Below are positions 18,274-27,979 of a stretch of DNA of 64,000 nucleotides, piece by piece (position 1 is the first letter of the stretch; each line of letters starts with the position of its first letter). Origin of the DNA: Rhodanobacter fulvus Jip2 (GTDB taxonomy: Bacteria; Pseudomonadota; Gammaproteobacteria; Xanthomonadales; Rhodanobacteraceae); assembly GCF_000264315.1 (NCBI RefSeq), contig NZ_AJXU01000001.1, positions 54,558 through 118,557 of the forward strand. The letters run 5' to 3'. Position numbers and translations under genes: made by a program. The notes under the pieces are model-generated. The model was not told where the DNA came from, made no database searches, and saw nothing but the letters and a program-made list of their open reading frames with translations.

Positions 18274-19467
18274 ATGTACCGTGTCATCAGTGTCCGCCTG
18301 TTCGCCGCCGCACTTTGCCTGATCGTCTCGCTGCCATCGGCGGCGGCCGCGCCGGCGGCACCCACCATCGGCCAGCAACGCGAGCAGGTACTGTTCTGGT
18401 CGCAGGCGCAGCGCGAGGCGCAGTTCCGCCAGATGGCCAAGCTGTTTCCCAGCGACCTTGCGCCGCGCGGCACGCATGTTCACGAGCTGCCGCCAGGCAA
18501 GTCTCTGCCGGTCGATTCCATGTCGCTGGCGAGCTACATGGGGCAGCACCATCTAGCCGGCGTAATGGTGCTGCAGCACGGGCGCGTTCGTCTTGAGCGC
18601 TACGGCTTGGGCTTCGGGCCGCAGCAGCGGTGGGAGTCGTTCTCGGTGGCCAAGTCGGTCACCTCCACCTTGCTGGGCATCGCGCTCCAGCGCGGCGAAA
18701 TCCACAGCCTGCACGACACGTTGGGCACCTATATCCAGGAATTGCGTGACAGCGCCTACGCCGACGTCACCGTGCAGCAGTTGCTGACGATGACCTCCGG
18801 TGTGCAGTGGAACGAGGATTACGCGGACCCCAGATCGGATGTGGCGCAGATGTACCTGGGTGCCTGCATGGACGGCCAGGCGCATGTGCTGTCTTACCTG
18901 CGCAAACAACCGCGGCAATGGCCCGCCGGCACGCACTGGAACTACAACACCGCCGAAACCGACCTGCTCGGCATCCTGGTGCAGCGGGCCACGCATCGCT
19001 CGCTGGCGGCGTACCTGTCGCAGACCATCTGGAAGCCGTACGGCATGGCGTCCGATGCCACCTGGGTCAAGGACGAATGCGATGGCAGCGACACCGGCGG
19101 CAGCGGACTCTCGGCCACGCTGGGCGATTACGCGCGGCTGGGCCAGTTCATGCTCGATGGCGGGCGCATCGATGGCAAGCCGGTGGTGGCGACGGCCTGG
19201 CTCAAGGGCGCGCTGCAGCGTCAGGCCAGCGTCGATGCACCGGACCGTGGCTACGGCTATCTGTGGTGGACGGATGCCGACGGCAGCTATGCCGCCATCG
19301 GCATCTTCGGCCAGGTGATCTACGTCGACCCCGCGCGCCAGCTGGTGATCGCCCAGGTGGGCTCCTGGCCGCACGCGACATCCGACGCGCTGGTCGCGGC
19401 GCGGCGTGCCTTCGTGGCGGCCGTCAAGGATGCGGTGGACGCGGAGGGAGCGCAGGCAGCGCACTGA
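18274..19467 (+). CDS. Beta-lactamase-family serine hydrolase, exported
   Basis: A 397-aa protein with a signal peptide (MYRVISVRLFAAALCLIVSL, cleavage near SAAAA). The class C beta-lactamase/esterase fold is shown by SVAK in ESFSVAKSVTST (SxxK, Ser about 125), the Tyr motif in WNYNTAETDLLG (YxN, about 225), and a GIFGQ segment near 348 in the place of the KTG/HTG box. The overall pattern (LLTMTSGVQWNEDYADP, YGYLWWTD) is that of the 6-aminohexanoate-oligomer hydrolase (NylB)/esterase group rather than a true beta-lactamase. It may cleave amide or ester bonds in the periplasm; natural substrate unknown. Its 5' end abuts the truncated TetR remnant. Confidence 0.88.
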   Translation: MYRVISVRLFAAALCLIVSLPSAAAAPAAPTIGQQREQVLFWSQAQREAQFRQMAKLFPSDLAPRGTHVHELPPGKSLPVDSMSLASYMGQHHLAGVMVLQHGRVRLERYGLGFGPQQRWESFSVAKSVTSTLLGIALQRGEIHSLHDTLGTYIQELRDSAYADVTVQQLLTMTSGVQWNEDYADPRSDVAQMYLGACMDGQAHVLSYLRKQPRQWPAGTHWNYNTAETDLLGILVQRATHRSLAAYLSQTIWKPYGMASDATWVKDECDGSDTGGSGLSATLGDYARLGQFMLDGGRIDGKPVVATAWLKGALQRQASVDAPDRGYGYLWWTDADGSYAAIGIFGQVIYVDPARQLVIAQVGSWPHATSDALVAARRAFVAAVKDAVDAEGAQAAH

Positions 19468-19494
19468 AACGCGGTTCGTGCGCAGCGCGCGCGA

Positions 19495-21090
19495 TCAATC
19501 CATCGCCAGCCGCCGCAGATCGTCCAGTTTGTCGGCATCGCGAATGGCCAGGTCCGTGCGCCAGCGCAGGATGCGCGGGAAGCGCACGGCAACGCCGGAT
19601 TTGTGCCGCGACGAGCGCTGGATGGCTTCGTACGCCAGCTCGAATACGTGCACCTGTTCGACCGAGCGTACCGGGCCGAAGCGCTCCAGCGTGTGGCTGC
19701 GGATCCACTGGTCGAGCGTGGCGATCTCCGCGTCGTCCAGTCCCGAATACGCCTTGGCGACGGGCACCAGGTGGCTGCGATCCCACACGCCGAAGGTGTA
19801 GTCGGTGTACAGGCCGGCGCGGCGGCCGTGGCCGAGCTGCGCGTAGATCAGCACGGCGTCCAGCGTGTACGGCTCCACTTTCCATTTCCACCAGTCGCCG
19901 CGCTTGCGGCCTACGCGGTAGGGCGAATCGAGCCGTTTCAGCATCAGTCCTTCGGTCTGGCGTGCGCGCGATTGTTCGCGTTCGAGGGCAAGTGCAGGCC
20001 AGTCGGTGGCGGGCAGGGCGGGCGACAGCATCAGCGCGGGCGACACGTCCTGCAGCAGGGTGGCGAGGCGTTCGCGACGCGCGCGCAAGGGTTGTTGGCG
20101 CAGATCCTCGCCGTCGTGTTCCAGCAGGTCGTAGGCCATGAAGCGCACCGGCGTATCGGCCAGCAGCTTGGCGCCGGGCTTGAGCTTGCCGATGCGCTTC
20201 TGCAGCGCGGTGAACGCGCGCGGCAGGTGGCCGGCGGCGTTCCAGGCCAGGATCTCGCCATCCAGCACGCCGTCGAACGGCAGTGCGGCGGCAGCGGTTT
20301 CCAGTTCGGGGAAACGGCCATCCAGACGCTCCTCGCCACGCGACCACAGCCGCGCCTCGCCGCTGCGGCGCATGAGTTGCGCGCGGATGCCGTCCCACTT
20401 CCATTCCGCCAGCCAGTCGTTGCGATCGCCCAATGCTTCCACGTTCTGTTCCAGCGGCGAGGCCAGGAAGAATGGATAGGGCCGATCGGTGAGGTGTTCT
20501 TCGCCACTGTCCGGTTCGGCCAGCGCAGACAGTGCTGCGGCGTGCGGTTGCCAGTCACCGCTGAGGCGATGCGCGATCAGGTCGGTAGGCAGTTGCGACC
20601 ACAGCGCCAGCGCTTGCACCACCAACCGCTGCGACACACCCACGCGCAGCGCGCCGGTCAGCAGCTTGTTGAGCAGGAACACCTGCTGCGGCGCCAATGC
20701 TCGCCACCACGCCTGCAATTGCAGCTGCCGCGCAGGTGGATCGAGCTTGCCCAGCGCGGGCAACCAGTCTTCCATCCACACCTGCAGTGGCGTGTCCGCC
20801 AGCGCGCCATCGCCGGGCGGCAACAGCAGCGCGATGGCTTCGGCCAGATCGCCGACATGCTGGTAGCTGGCATCGATCAGCCACTCCGCATAACCCGTGG
20901 CCGCCTGCGCCGCCGTGCGCAATTCGGTGGCCGTCGCCAGCCGCCGCAGCTTGCCACCGCCCAGCACGTAGACCGCCCAGGCGGCATCGGCGGGCGGCGC
21001 ATCGTGCAGGTAGGCGGCGATGGCCTCGCGCTTGGCCACGGTCGAGGCGGTGCGGTCGAGCTGCGCATAGAGGGCAGCGAAGCGGCGCAT
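19495..21090 (-). CDS. ATP-dependent DNA ligase of the ligase-associated damage response type
   Basis: A 531-aa ligase. The N-terminal DNA-binding domain (about 1-200) is followed by the adenylation domain with the nucleotide-binding Lys in EWKWDGIRAQ (KxDG, about 230), WSRGEERLDGRFPE, DGEILAW (motif III) and EGLMLKRLDSPYRVGRKRG (motif IV/V), then an OB-fold with WWKWKVEPYTLDAVLIYAQLG. Size and context match the 'cisplatin damage response' ATP ligases, which act with an MBL nuclease, a DEXH helicase and PdeM in a bacterial repair module. Its ATG overlaps the stop of the exonuclease gene (TGATG), so the two are translationally coupled. This is separate from the NAD-dependent replicative LigA. 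Confidence 0.93.
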   Translation of the reverse strand: MRRFAALYAQLDRTASTVAKREAIAAYLHDAPPADAAWAVYVLGGGKLRRLATATELRTAAQAATGYAEWLIDASYQHVGDLAEAIALLLPPGDGALADTPLQVWMEDWLPALGKLDPPARQLQLQAWWRALAPQQVFLLNKLLTGALRVGVSQRLVVQALALWSQLPTDLIAHRLSGDWQPHAAALSALAEPDSGEEHLTDRPYPFFLASPLEQNVEALGDRNDWLAEWKWDGIRAQLMRRSGEARLWSRGEERLDGRFPELETAAAALPFDGVLDGEILAWNAAGHLPRAFTALQKRIGKLKPGAKLLADTPVRFMAYDLLEHDGEDLRQQPLRARRERLATLLQDVSPALMLSPALPATDWPALALEREQSRARQTEGLMLKRLDSPYRVGRKRGDWWKWKVEPYTLDAVLIYAQLGHGRRAGLYTDYTFGVWDRSHLVPVAKAYSGLDDAEIATLDQWIRSHTLERFGPVRSVEQVHVFELAYEAIQRSSRHKSGVAVRFPRILRWRTDLAIRDADKLDDLRRLAMD

Positions 21091-22079
21091 CAGGATTCTC
21101 CCAACGCTTCCAGTGCCAGCGCATCGTGGCCGAGTTCGCGCAGGTGGCGCGTCAGCACGTCGCCGTCGCCATGGGTGACGTAGATGCGTGATGCGCCGCT
21201 GTCCGCCACGCTGCGCAGCAGGCCGGGCCAGTCGGCGTGATCGGATACCACGAAGCCGCGATCGAAACCGCGCCGGCGCCGGTTGCCGCGCACCTGCATC
21301 CAGCCCGAGGCGAAGGCGGTGGAGGCGTTGGCGAAGCGGCGCATCCAGGGCGTGTTGGCGGCCGAGGGCGGCGCCATGATCAGCTCGCCCGCCATGGCCG
21401 TGCCGCGCGCGTTCTCGGCCAGCGGCACGGTGGGCAGCAACGCAATGCCGGCATCGCGGTAGTGCTGCACCGGTTGCAGCAGCGCGCCGTGCACGTGCGC
21501 CACGCGGTCGCAGCGCAAGGCCAGTTCCGCCAGCAGCCGCTGCGCCTTGCCCAGCGCGTAGCAGAACAGCAGCGCAGGCACGCCGCGTCGCGCGCAGTCG
21601 TCCCACCAGCTCAGCAGGTCGGCGATCACGGCGTCGATCGGCGGCCAGCGGTACACCGGCCAGCCGAAGGTCGATTCGGTGACGAACACGTCGCACGGCA
21701 CCGTCTCGAACGGCGCGCAGGTGGGATCGGCTTCGCGCTTGTAGTCGCCGGAAACCACCACCACGCGCCCACCGTGTTCCATCCGGATCTGCGCCGCGCC
21801 CAGCATGTGCCCCGAGGGATGCATCGACACGCGCACGTCGCCGAGCGTGAACGCCTCGCCGTACTCGTGCGTCTCGATGACGGCTTCCTCGCCCAGCCGC
21901 TCGCGCATCAGTGCCGAACCCGCCGCAGCCACGTGGTAACCGGCGTTGCCGATACGCGCGTGATCGCCATGCGCGTGCGTCACCACCGCGCGCTCGACCG
22001 GCCAGCGCGGGTCGATGAAGAAATCGCCGGCCGGGCAGTAGAGCCCCTGGGAACGTGGTTGCAGCAGGTCGTCGCGCAT
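21090..22079 (-). CDS. Ligase-associated DNA exonuclease, metallo-beta-lactamase fold
   Basis: A 329-aa MBL/beta-CASP-type nuclease of the family paired with ATP-dependent ligases and once annotated as mRNA 3'-end processing factor. Metal-binding motif HxHxDH is present in VTHAHGDHARIG (about 34-45); other ligands lie in MHPSGHMLGAAQ, VVSGDYKREADPT and FVVSDHADWPGL. It starts MRDDLLQPRSQGLYCPAGDF at ATG 22079, the usual N-terminus. It is predicted to process DNA ends for the ligase encoded directly downstream. The helicase and PdeM genes of the complete module are not next to it; upstream DNA is repeat-rich. Confidence 0.92.
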   Translation of the reverse strand: MRDDLLQPRSQGLYCPAGDFFIDPRWPVERAVVTHAHGDHARIGNAGYHVAAAGSALMRERLGEEAVIETHEYGEAFTLGDVRVSMHPSGHMLGAAQIRMEHGGRVVVVSGDYKREADPTCAPFETVPCDVFVTESTFGWPVYRWPPIDAVIADLLSWWDDCARRGVPALLFCYALGKAQRLLAELALRCDRVAHVHGALLQPVQHYRDAGIALLPTVPLAENARGTAMAGELIMAPPSAANTPWMRRFANASTAFASGWMQVRGNRRRRGFDRGFVVSDHADWPGLLRSVADSGASRIYVTHGDGDVLTRHLRELGHDALALEALGES

Positions 22080-22137
22080 GGTCGCCGACGCTAGGCGGCG
22101 GGGCGTCAAGGCGGCGGCAATGGGCGTTGCTATTGCT

Positions 22138-22386
22138 CTTTCCCCTGCTTGCAGAGGAAGGTGGGAAGCGGGTTGCTCTTGCTCTCGAGAAGCCCAGATC
22201 AAAAGCGAACCCCTCCCCAACTCTCCCCTGCAAGCAGGGGAGGGAGCCGTCGAGGCGTGCGGGCTGGTCGCGAGCGCCTGCTTTGCTCCTCCCCCTGCGT
22301 GCAGGGGGAGGCGGGAGGGGTTGCTCGGGCTGGCCGGGAAGATCAAGCAGCCCCCTTCCCAGCCCTCCCCTGAAAACAGGGGAGGG
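22138..22386. repeat. Cluster of four GC-rich palindromes
   Basis: Four related inverted repeats sit within 250 bases: 22138-22160 (imperfect), 22221-22246 (CTCCCCTGC/GCAGGGGAG, AA loop), 22288-22311 (perfect 11-base arms, GT loop) and 22363-22386 (CCCTCCCCTG/CAGGGGAGGG, AAAA loop). All share a pyrimidine arm CTCCCC(T)GC and a tiny loop; spacing is about 70-80 bases. Single members occur at 15069 and 24577. They lie just upstream of the exonuclease gene. They lack the conserved spacer/repeat structure of a CRISPR. Confidence 0.75.
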
Positions 22387-22440
22387 AGCAGTCAACAGTG
22401 CGGCGTATGCGCAGCGCGCCTACTAGGGCACCGTGCAACC

Positions 22441-22668
22441 TTGGTGTTGTTGGTCACCCTGCCGTAGCCGGACGACATGATGTCGATCGTGCCCGCGGCC
22501 ACCGCCAGGTCCTGCAGCGTTTCGACCGCGCACATGGGGCTCAGGGCGTTGGCCACATCACCCGCACGAATTCGTCGGTCGATACATCGGCGATCGTCTC
22601 GCGGTCATCATTCTTTATGCCTGCATTGACGAACAGCAGGTCGAACCTGCGCGACGCTTGCTCGGTGC
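22441..22668 (-). pseudogene. Frameshifted remnant of a short-chain dehydrogenase/reductase
   Basis: Reverse-strand translation gives RRFDLLFVNAGIKNDDRETI and ADVSTDEFVRVM (to about 22556), then continues in another frame as ANALSPMCAVETLQDLAV, then GTIDIMSSGYGRVTNNT (to about 22443). Together these form the central SDR segment: the NAG motif, the 'TNALSPM' helix and the strand leading to the catalytic Ser (MSSGYG). The frames join at 22553-22558, consistent with a single-base indel. The nucleotide-binding N-terminus and the YxxxK C-terminus are both absent, so this is a decayed fragment. Confidence 0.7.
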
Positions 22669-22810
22669 TGAGCGCGCGAACAACTCTTTGACAGATGAGT
22701 CTTTCTTGTTGGTGCTCATCAGAGCAAGAGGCGCCTGGCCGTCCCTTTTGACGAATTGCCAGACGCCGCTTGAGCACTCTGTCCACCAGTGAGCTTGAGC
22801 CTGCTGCAGA

Positions 22811-23257
22811 TTACAAGCAGGTTTGCTGACCGCCCACGTATGAACACAACATCGTGCTTGAATGATTCTTTCCCGTGGCATCCTTTTGGGCGAAGTTCTT
22901 GTCGTGTTTCATCCGCTCAACTTTCGCAGCGAAGTCTGCATCCTTCTGATAGCCGGGCACATCTGGCCTCGCTATCGTGGATGTAATAGGACCTTCCGGG
23001 GAAACCTTCAGGTGCGCGGGGTAGGTGGCCTTGGCCCCGCTTTGCCACTTGGCGATACAGTTGCTCGCATCGATATAAGAATGCTTTTCGGCGCTTTTTT
23101 CGTAGTGAACGGCCGTTGGCGTGTAGCCCTGGTCGGTTCCGCTACAGACGACCGTGGCGCCCTGTGGCGTCGAGTCGAGCTTGACCAGGTACCCGGATGA
23201 ACAACCGGCTGCAGTGGAGACTGCTGCGAGTACTGCAAGAGCCCTTATCTTGAACAT
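22811..23257 (-). CDS. Small lipoprotein of unknown function
   Basis: A 148-aa predicted lipoprotein. ATG 23257 has GGAGG five bases upstream. The signal is MFKIRALAVLAAVSTAAGC, with the lipidated Cys at 19. The mature protein begins SSGYLVKLDSTPQGATVVCS, a strand pattern like PEGA-type domains (PxGAxV), and ends with SYVGGQQTCL. Base composition is lower in GC than the flanking repair genes, and degenerate sequence lies on both sides, which suggests recent acquisition or decay around it. No partner gene is recognisable. Confidence 0.65.
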   Translation of the reverse strand: MFKIRALAVLAAVSTAAGCSSGYLVKLDSTPQGATVVCSGTDQGYTPTAVHYEKSAEKHSYIDASNCIAKWQSGAKATYPAHLKVSPEGPITSTIARPDVPGYQKDADFAAKVERMKHDKNFAQKDATGKNHSSTMLCSYVGGQQTCL

Positions 23258-23787
23258 GACTACCTCCATTTTTTATGGATATGGATCTACTGTTCAGCGA
23301 ATGCAGATTAGCAACGTTACCTTGAGCACGCGTTTCTGTCTCAACAGGAAGCCGAGCTCAGGCCGCAATCAACAGGATTGATCGGGTGTTGCCCACTGTA
23401 CACGTGTGGCCCGCCGGTCGTTGCGCAGCCTTTGCGCTCGGTTCGTTCGTGATGGACTCCTGTCTTTGAGCATCATGTGGAATTTTGATACTCCGAGTCA
23501 CCGTGCCACTCCAGGTGGGGATCCAGCGCTGGAGGAGAGTTTCTGCGGAAAAGTGGACGTCGATCAGCGTACGCGGCTTCGAATCTGATGGAATAACGAT
23601 ACCCAAGCGCCGCGCGCAAGCGTCTGCCGCTGCGGAAACCGATGTGGCTGCGCAAGGCACTCCTGACATGGACTCGTTGATGGAATTCTGGCAGTGATGC
23701 ATGCCGGACTTCATGGATGTGTTCCACGATTTCATGCACCGCGCGAACAGTTTGGCGTCGGCGCCCTCAAGCGAATGCGCTGGAACC
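23258..23787. other. Gap without a recognisable gene
   Basis: These 530 bases separate the lipoprotein and DUF3228 genes. Short frames exist on both strands but none has a ribosome site with protein-like composition. GC is lower than average. The region, with the SDR fragment nearby, looks like eroding DNA. Confidence 0.4.
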
Positions 23788-24363
23788 TTACCCGTGCACA
23801 GCCGTTCCCCTACGCCAGTTCGCGTGTTGCTCCCAGAACGCGACGGCGCGGCGATACGCCTCGCGATCCAGCGATATACCCGAACCGCCTTCTTCCACGC
23901 CCAGTGCATTGCGCAGCATCGTGATCGGCACCATCGGAATTTCCTCCGGCTCGGCGGTGTAGAGACAGCCGACCACGCCCCAATCCGCATCAATCGGCGA
24001 ACCCTCCTTCGCCAGTTGCTCGCGGCTGTAGAGGATCGGCAGTAGATAATCCGCGACTGGCGGATCGATGCCTTCGAACCAGCGCACCAGCACTGGCAGT
24101 TCATCGCGGCTACGCGCCTCGTACGCCGAGCGCAACAGGTGGCGGTTGGCGTCGGTGATCGGCGTGGCGGTGCAGCGTGTGGACGTCCAGTTGCGGTGCA
24201 CATGCAGCTTGCAGAACGGCGCGTAGCCATCCAGCACCTTCAGCGGCAGCTCGTCGTTGAGGCGCTGCTCGAAGGCCTCGGCGGTGCAGTCCTGGATCGC
24301 GCTGGGGCGGCGATCGCGGGGGAACAGGCGGGTGCGGGCGAAGGCGGTGAGGATGATGGACAT
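23788..24363 (-). CDS. DUF3228 family protein
   Basis: A 191-aa soluble protein resembling the DUF3228 family, of unknown function. Recognisable stretches are CTAEAFEQRLNDELPLKVLD, GYAPFCKLHVHRNWTSTRC, and ARSRDELPVLVRWFEGIDPP near the middle, followed by WGVVGCLYTAEPEEIPMVPI. The start is ATG 24363 (MSIILTAFARTRLFPRDRRP); the longer open frame upstream runs through a repeat and is not protein-like. There is no signal peptide. It is a single gene between repeats and the lipoprotein; no role can be inferred from neighbours. Confidence 0.78.
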   Translation of the reverse strand: MSIILTAFARTRLFPRDRRPSAIQDCTAEAFEQRLNDELPLKVLDGYAPFCKLHVHRNWTSTRCTATPITDANRHLLRSAYEARSRDELPVLVRWFEGIDPPVADYLLPILYSREQLAKEGSPIDADWGVVGCLYTAEPEEIPMVPITMLRNALGVEEGGSGISLDREAYRRAVAFWEQHANWRRGTAVHG

Positions 24364-24467
24364 GACGTGGATGGGTGGTGGCTCAACGCATGAGGGTATC
24401 GCGTTGGGAGTGCTGTCGGACTGCCTTCCTTCGGCCCATTCATTGGCAATGTACGCAAGTTGCCTGA

Positions 24468-25753
<1,286 letters not shown>

Positions 25754-25796
25754 CTAGATGGCACAATCGGAAAGCGTTCATAACCGGTGCGGATAA

Positions 25797-26690
25797 ATGT
25801 CGTCCGAGAGCTACGATCAACTGGCGATCTTTTCGATGGTGGCGCGGGAACGCAGCTTCACGCGTGCCGCCGCGAAGCTCGGCATGTCACAACCTGCACT
25901 GAGCCGGGCCATACGCCAGCTGGAGGGACGGTTGGGCGTGCGATTGCTGGCGCGCACGACCCGTAGCGTCTCACCCACCGAGGCCGGCGAACGCCTTCTG
26001 AAGGTCATCGCTCCCCGGTTCGAGGAAATCGATATCGAGCTGGCCTCGCTCAGCGAATTCAGGGACACGCCCGCAGGCCGGTTGCGCATCACCGCGGGCG
26101 AACACGCGGCCACCGCTGTCCTGCAGCCCGTGCTCGCCAAGCTGCTGCCGGATCATCCCGATCTGCATATCGAGATCATCGTGGACTACGGCCTCACCGA
26201 CATCGTGGCCGAGGGCTACGACGCCGGCGTGCGGCTGGGCGAGCAGGTGGCCAAGGACATGATCGCGGTGCGCATCGGTCCCGAGGTGCGCATGGCGGTG
26301 GTCGGATCGCCGGATTACTTCGCCCGGCATCCGCGACCCAGGACTCCACGCGACCTGCTGCGGCACAACTGCATCGCCATCCGCCTGCCGACCTACGGCG
26401 GCATCTTTCCGTGGGAGTTCGAGAAGAAAGGCCAAGAGCTGAAAGTGCGTGTGGAAGGCCAACTCGTGTTCAACAATATCGCGATGCGCCTGGATGCCGC
26501 GCTCAAGGGACTGGGCCTGGCGTACATGCCCGAGGACCTGGTGGCGGCGCAGGTGAACGAGGGAAGATTGATCCGCGTGTTGGCGGACTGGTGCCCATCG
26601 TTTCCGGGTTACCACCTCTACTATCCGAGCCGCCGCCAGAGCTCACCTGCCTTCACGCTGTTACGCGATGCCTTGCGTTACGCGGACTGA
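25797..26690 (+). CDS. LysR-family transcriptional regulator
   Basis: A 297-aa LTTR of the CrgA-like group: HTH at residues 8-65 (FSMVARERSFTRAAAKLGMS, then QPALSRAIRQLEGRLGVRLL), linker, then an effector domain starting GRLRITAGEHAA and containing DAGVRLGEQVAKDMIAVRIG. It ends HLYYPSRRQSSPAFTLLRDA, typical of the group. It is divergent from the aldo/keto reductase and convergent with the exported CMD/cupin/hydrolase genes, either of which could be its regulon. ATG 25797. Confidence 0.93.
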   Translation: MSSESYDQLAIFSMVARERSFTRAAAKLGMSQPALSRAIRQLEGRLGVRLLARTTRSVSPTEAGERLLKVIAPRFEEIDIELASLSEFRDTPAGRLRITAGEHAATAVLQPVLAKLLPDHPDLHIEIIVDYGLTDIVAEGYDAGVRLGEQVAKDMIAVRIGPEVRMAVVGSPDYFARHPRPRTPRDLLRHNCIAIRLPTYGGIFPWEFEKKGQELKVRVEGQLVFNNIAMRLDAALKGLGLAYMPEDLVAAQVNEGRLIRVLADWCPSFPGYHLYYPSRRQSSPAFTLLRDALRYAD

Positions 26691-26698
26691 TATCCCGA

Positions 26699-27490
26699 TC
26701 AATTCGATCCGCCGGCTTTGGCCAGATACGCGTCCAGCGCCTTGCCCACACGTTGGGCCGCATCGGCGTCGCCGTGATTGGCCAATGTCTGGGCCAGCTG
26801 ACGCAACTGCGAAACGGTCAGGCCGACTCTCACGCTGGCGGCCACATGCGAGCCCAGCTGCGCCTCCACGCCCGGCGTTGCCGCGAGTGCACCCACCGTG
26901 GCGAGCTCGCGGCTCTGCCAGTCGAGGTTGTCGCGTTCGAAGATGTCGCCGAACAAATGCGCCTGCAGGAGCTGGTTGATGACGGGCGCGAAGTCGAACA
27001 ACGGTCCCTTCACCGGCTTGCCGGCAATACGCGTCTGGTTCGCCGTGCCCACGGTGAGCAAGGCGTCGCCCGTCGGCGCCGGATGGCCGGGCTCGCGCCC
27101 CGGCGCGTCATGCATGCCGCGCTTGCGGCGTTCCTCCACCACCGATTTCAGCTCGCCCAGCGCGTTGAGGCTGCGCGGAAAGCCGACATAGGCGTAGAGC
27201 TGCACCAACATTTCCTTGGCTTCGCTGATGGTCAGGCCGGCATCCAGCCCTTGGTTCAAGGCAGAGCGAAGACTGGGCATATCGCTCTTGGCCATGGAGA
27301 CGGCGATCAGCGGGATGGCTTGCTGCTTGGCGGACAGCGTCTCAGCCGTTGGATACTCGTGGGCCATGGCATGGAGCTCGGCACTGTTCTGAGAGGCGTA
27401 ACTCGGAGCCATCGTCAACCCGGAAGCCAAGACCAGCGCGGCTGCCAGCGCGCGCAATTTACGGGGCTTCATGGGCGTTGTATTGGTCAT
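26699..27490 (-). CDS. Exported carboxymuconolactone decarboxylase-family protein
   Basis: A 263-aa protein with two CMD/AhpD-like helical domains (about 55-120 with [20 protein letters not shown], and about 165-245 with [20 protein letters not shown]). Members are usually cytoplasmic, but the N-terminus here is a good signal peptide ([20 protein letters not shown], cleavage after SYA). The CxxC of AhpD peroxidases is absent, so a peroxidase role is unlikely. ATG 27490 lies inside the end of the cupin gene (32-base overlap); an alternative ATG is at 27472. Last gene of a same-strand series with cupin and hydrolases. Substrate unknown. Confidence 0.87.
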   Translation of the reverse strand: MTNTTPMKPRKLRALAAALVLASGLTMAPSYASQNSAELHAMAHEYPTAETLSAKQQAIPLIAVSMAKSDMPSLRSALNQGLDAGLTISEAKEMLVQLYAYVGFPRSLNALGELKSVVEERRKRGMHDAPGREPGHPAPTGDALLTVGTANQTRIAGKPVKGPLFDFAPVINQLLQAHLFGDIFERDNLDWQSRELATVGALAATPGVEAQLGSHVAASVRVGLTVSQLRQLAQTLANHGDADAAQRVGKALDAYLAKAGGSN

Positions 27491-27944
27491 CCGACACTTT
27501 CTCCATCCAGTCCACGCTCTTGCCGTCCACGGCGCCGGTAATCGCCAGATGGGTCATCGCACTCGTCGGCGCAGCACCGTGCCAGTGCTTCACGCCCGGC
27601 GGGCACACGACCACATCGCCGGGATGGATTTCCTGCACGGGTTTGCCCCATTCCTGGACCAGGCCCACGCCGGAAGTCACTACCAGTCGTTGCCCGGCTG
27701 GGTGCGTGTGCCACGCCGAGTGCGCACCCGGCTGGAACGTCACGTAGGCGCCGGAAACGCGGATTTCGTTGCTGGCGGGAAACAAGGGATCAACCCTGAC
27801 CTGTCCGGTGAAGTGGTCCGCGGGCCCCGTGGCAGAAGGCTGGGTACCTGCGCGGGTAATCTGCTGCTCGGCCGAGCGCGGCTCGCTCGCCCCGGCGAAG
27901 GGGATCGCCATGCATGCCGCGATGCCCAACAAGGTCTTGTTCAT
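27459..27944 (-). CDS. Exported cupin, (R)-mandelonitrile lyase-like
   Basis: A 161-aa single-domain cupin. It carries metal-binding motif 1 in [16 protein letters not shown] (two His and one Gln) and motif 2 in [20 protein letters not shown]. The HWHGA pattern and [16 protein letters not shown] ending are those of the manganese cupins that include bacterial (R)-hydroxynitrile lyases. Unlike those, a signal peptide is present ([19 protein letters not shown]). ATG 27944 follows a GAGAGAG-type site. It overlaps the CMD gene, and a CMD-cupin pair is a common arrangement. Whether it has lyase activity is unknown. Confidence 0.85.
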   Translation of the reverse strand: MNKTLLGIAACMAIPFAGASEPRSAEQQITRAGTQPSATGPADHFTGQVRVDPLFPASNEIRVSGAYVTFQPGAHSAWHTHPAGQRLVVTSGVGLVQEWGKPVQEIHPGDVVVCPPGVKHWHGAAPTSAMTHLAITGAVDGKSVDWMEKVSDDQYNAHEAP

Positions 27945-27979
27945 GGCTGTGCGCTCTCTCGGTTGCGGGTGGGGCCGGA

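Noticed and set aside
18274..19467. Class C beta-lactamase (resistance gene)
   Set aside because: SxxK and YxN are present but the KTG box is replaced and the pattern fits NylB/esterase-type hydrolases; no ampR is beside it.
22138..22386. Possible CRISPR array
   Set aside because: The repeats are self-palindromic, unequal in sequence and spacing, and the intervening DNA is not of constant length; no cas genes are near.
22615..22881. 88-codon minus-strand frame with the stretch HWWTECSSGVWQFVKRDG
   Set aside because: It overlaps the end of the lipoprotein gene and the SDR remnant in another frame and has no start signal. The short protein-like stretch at 22690-22800 may be a fragment of a lost gene but is too weak to call.
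23358..24230. 290-codon minus-strand frame
   Set aside because: Most of it is out-of-frame translation of the DUF3228 gene; the rest crosses the degenerate gap.
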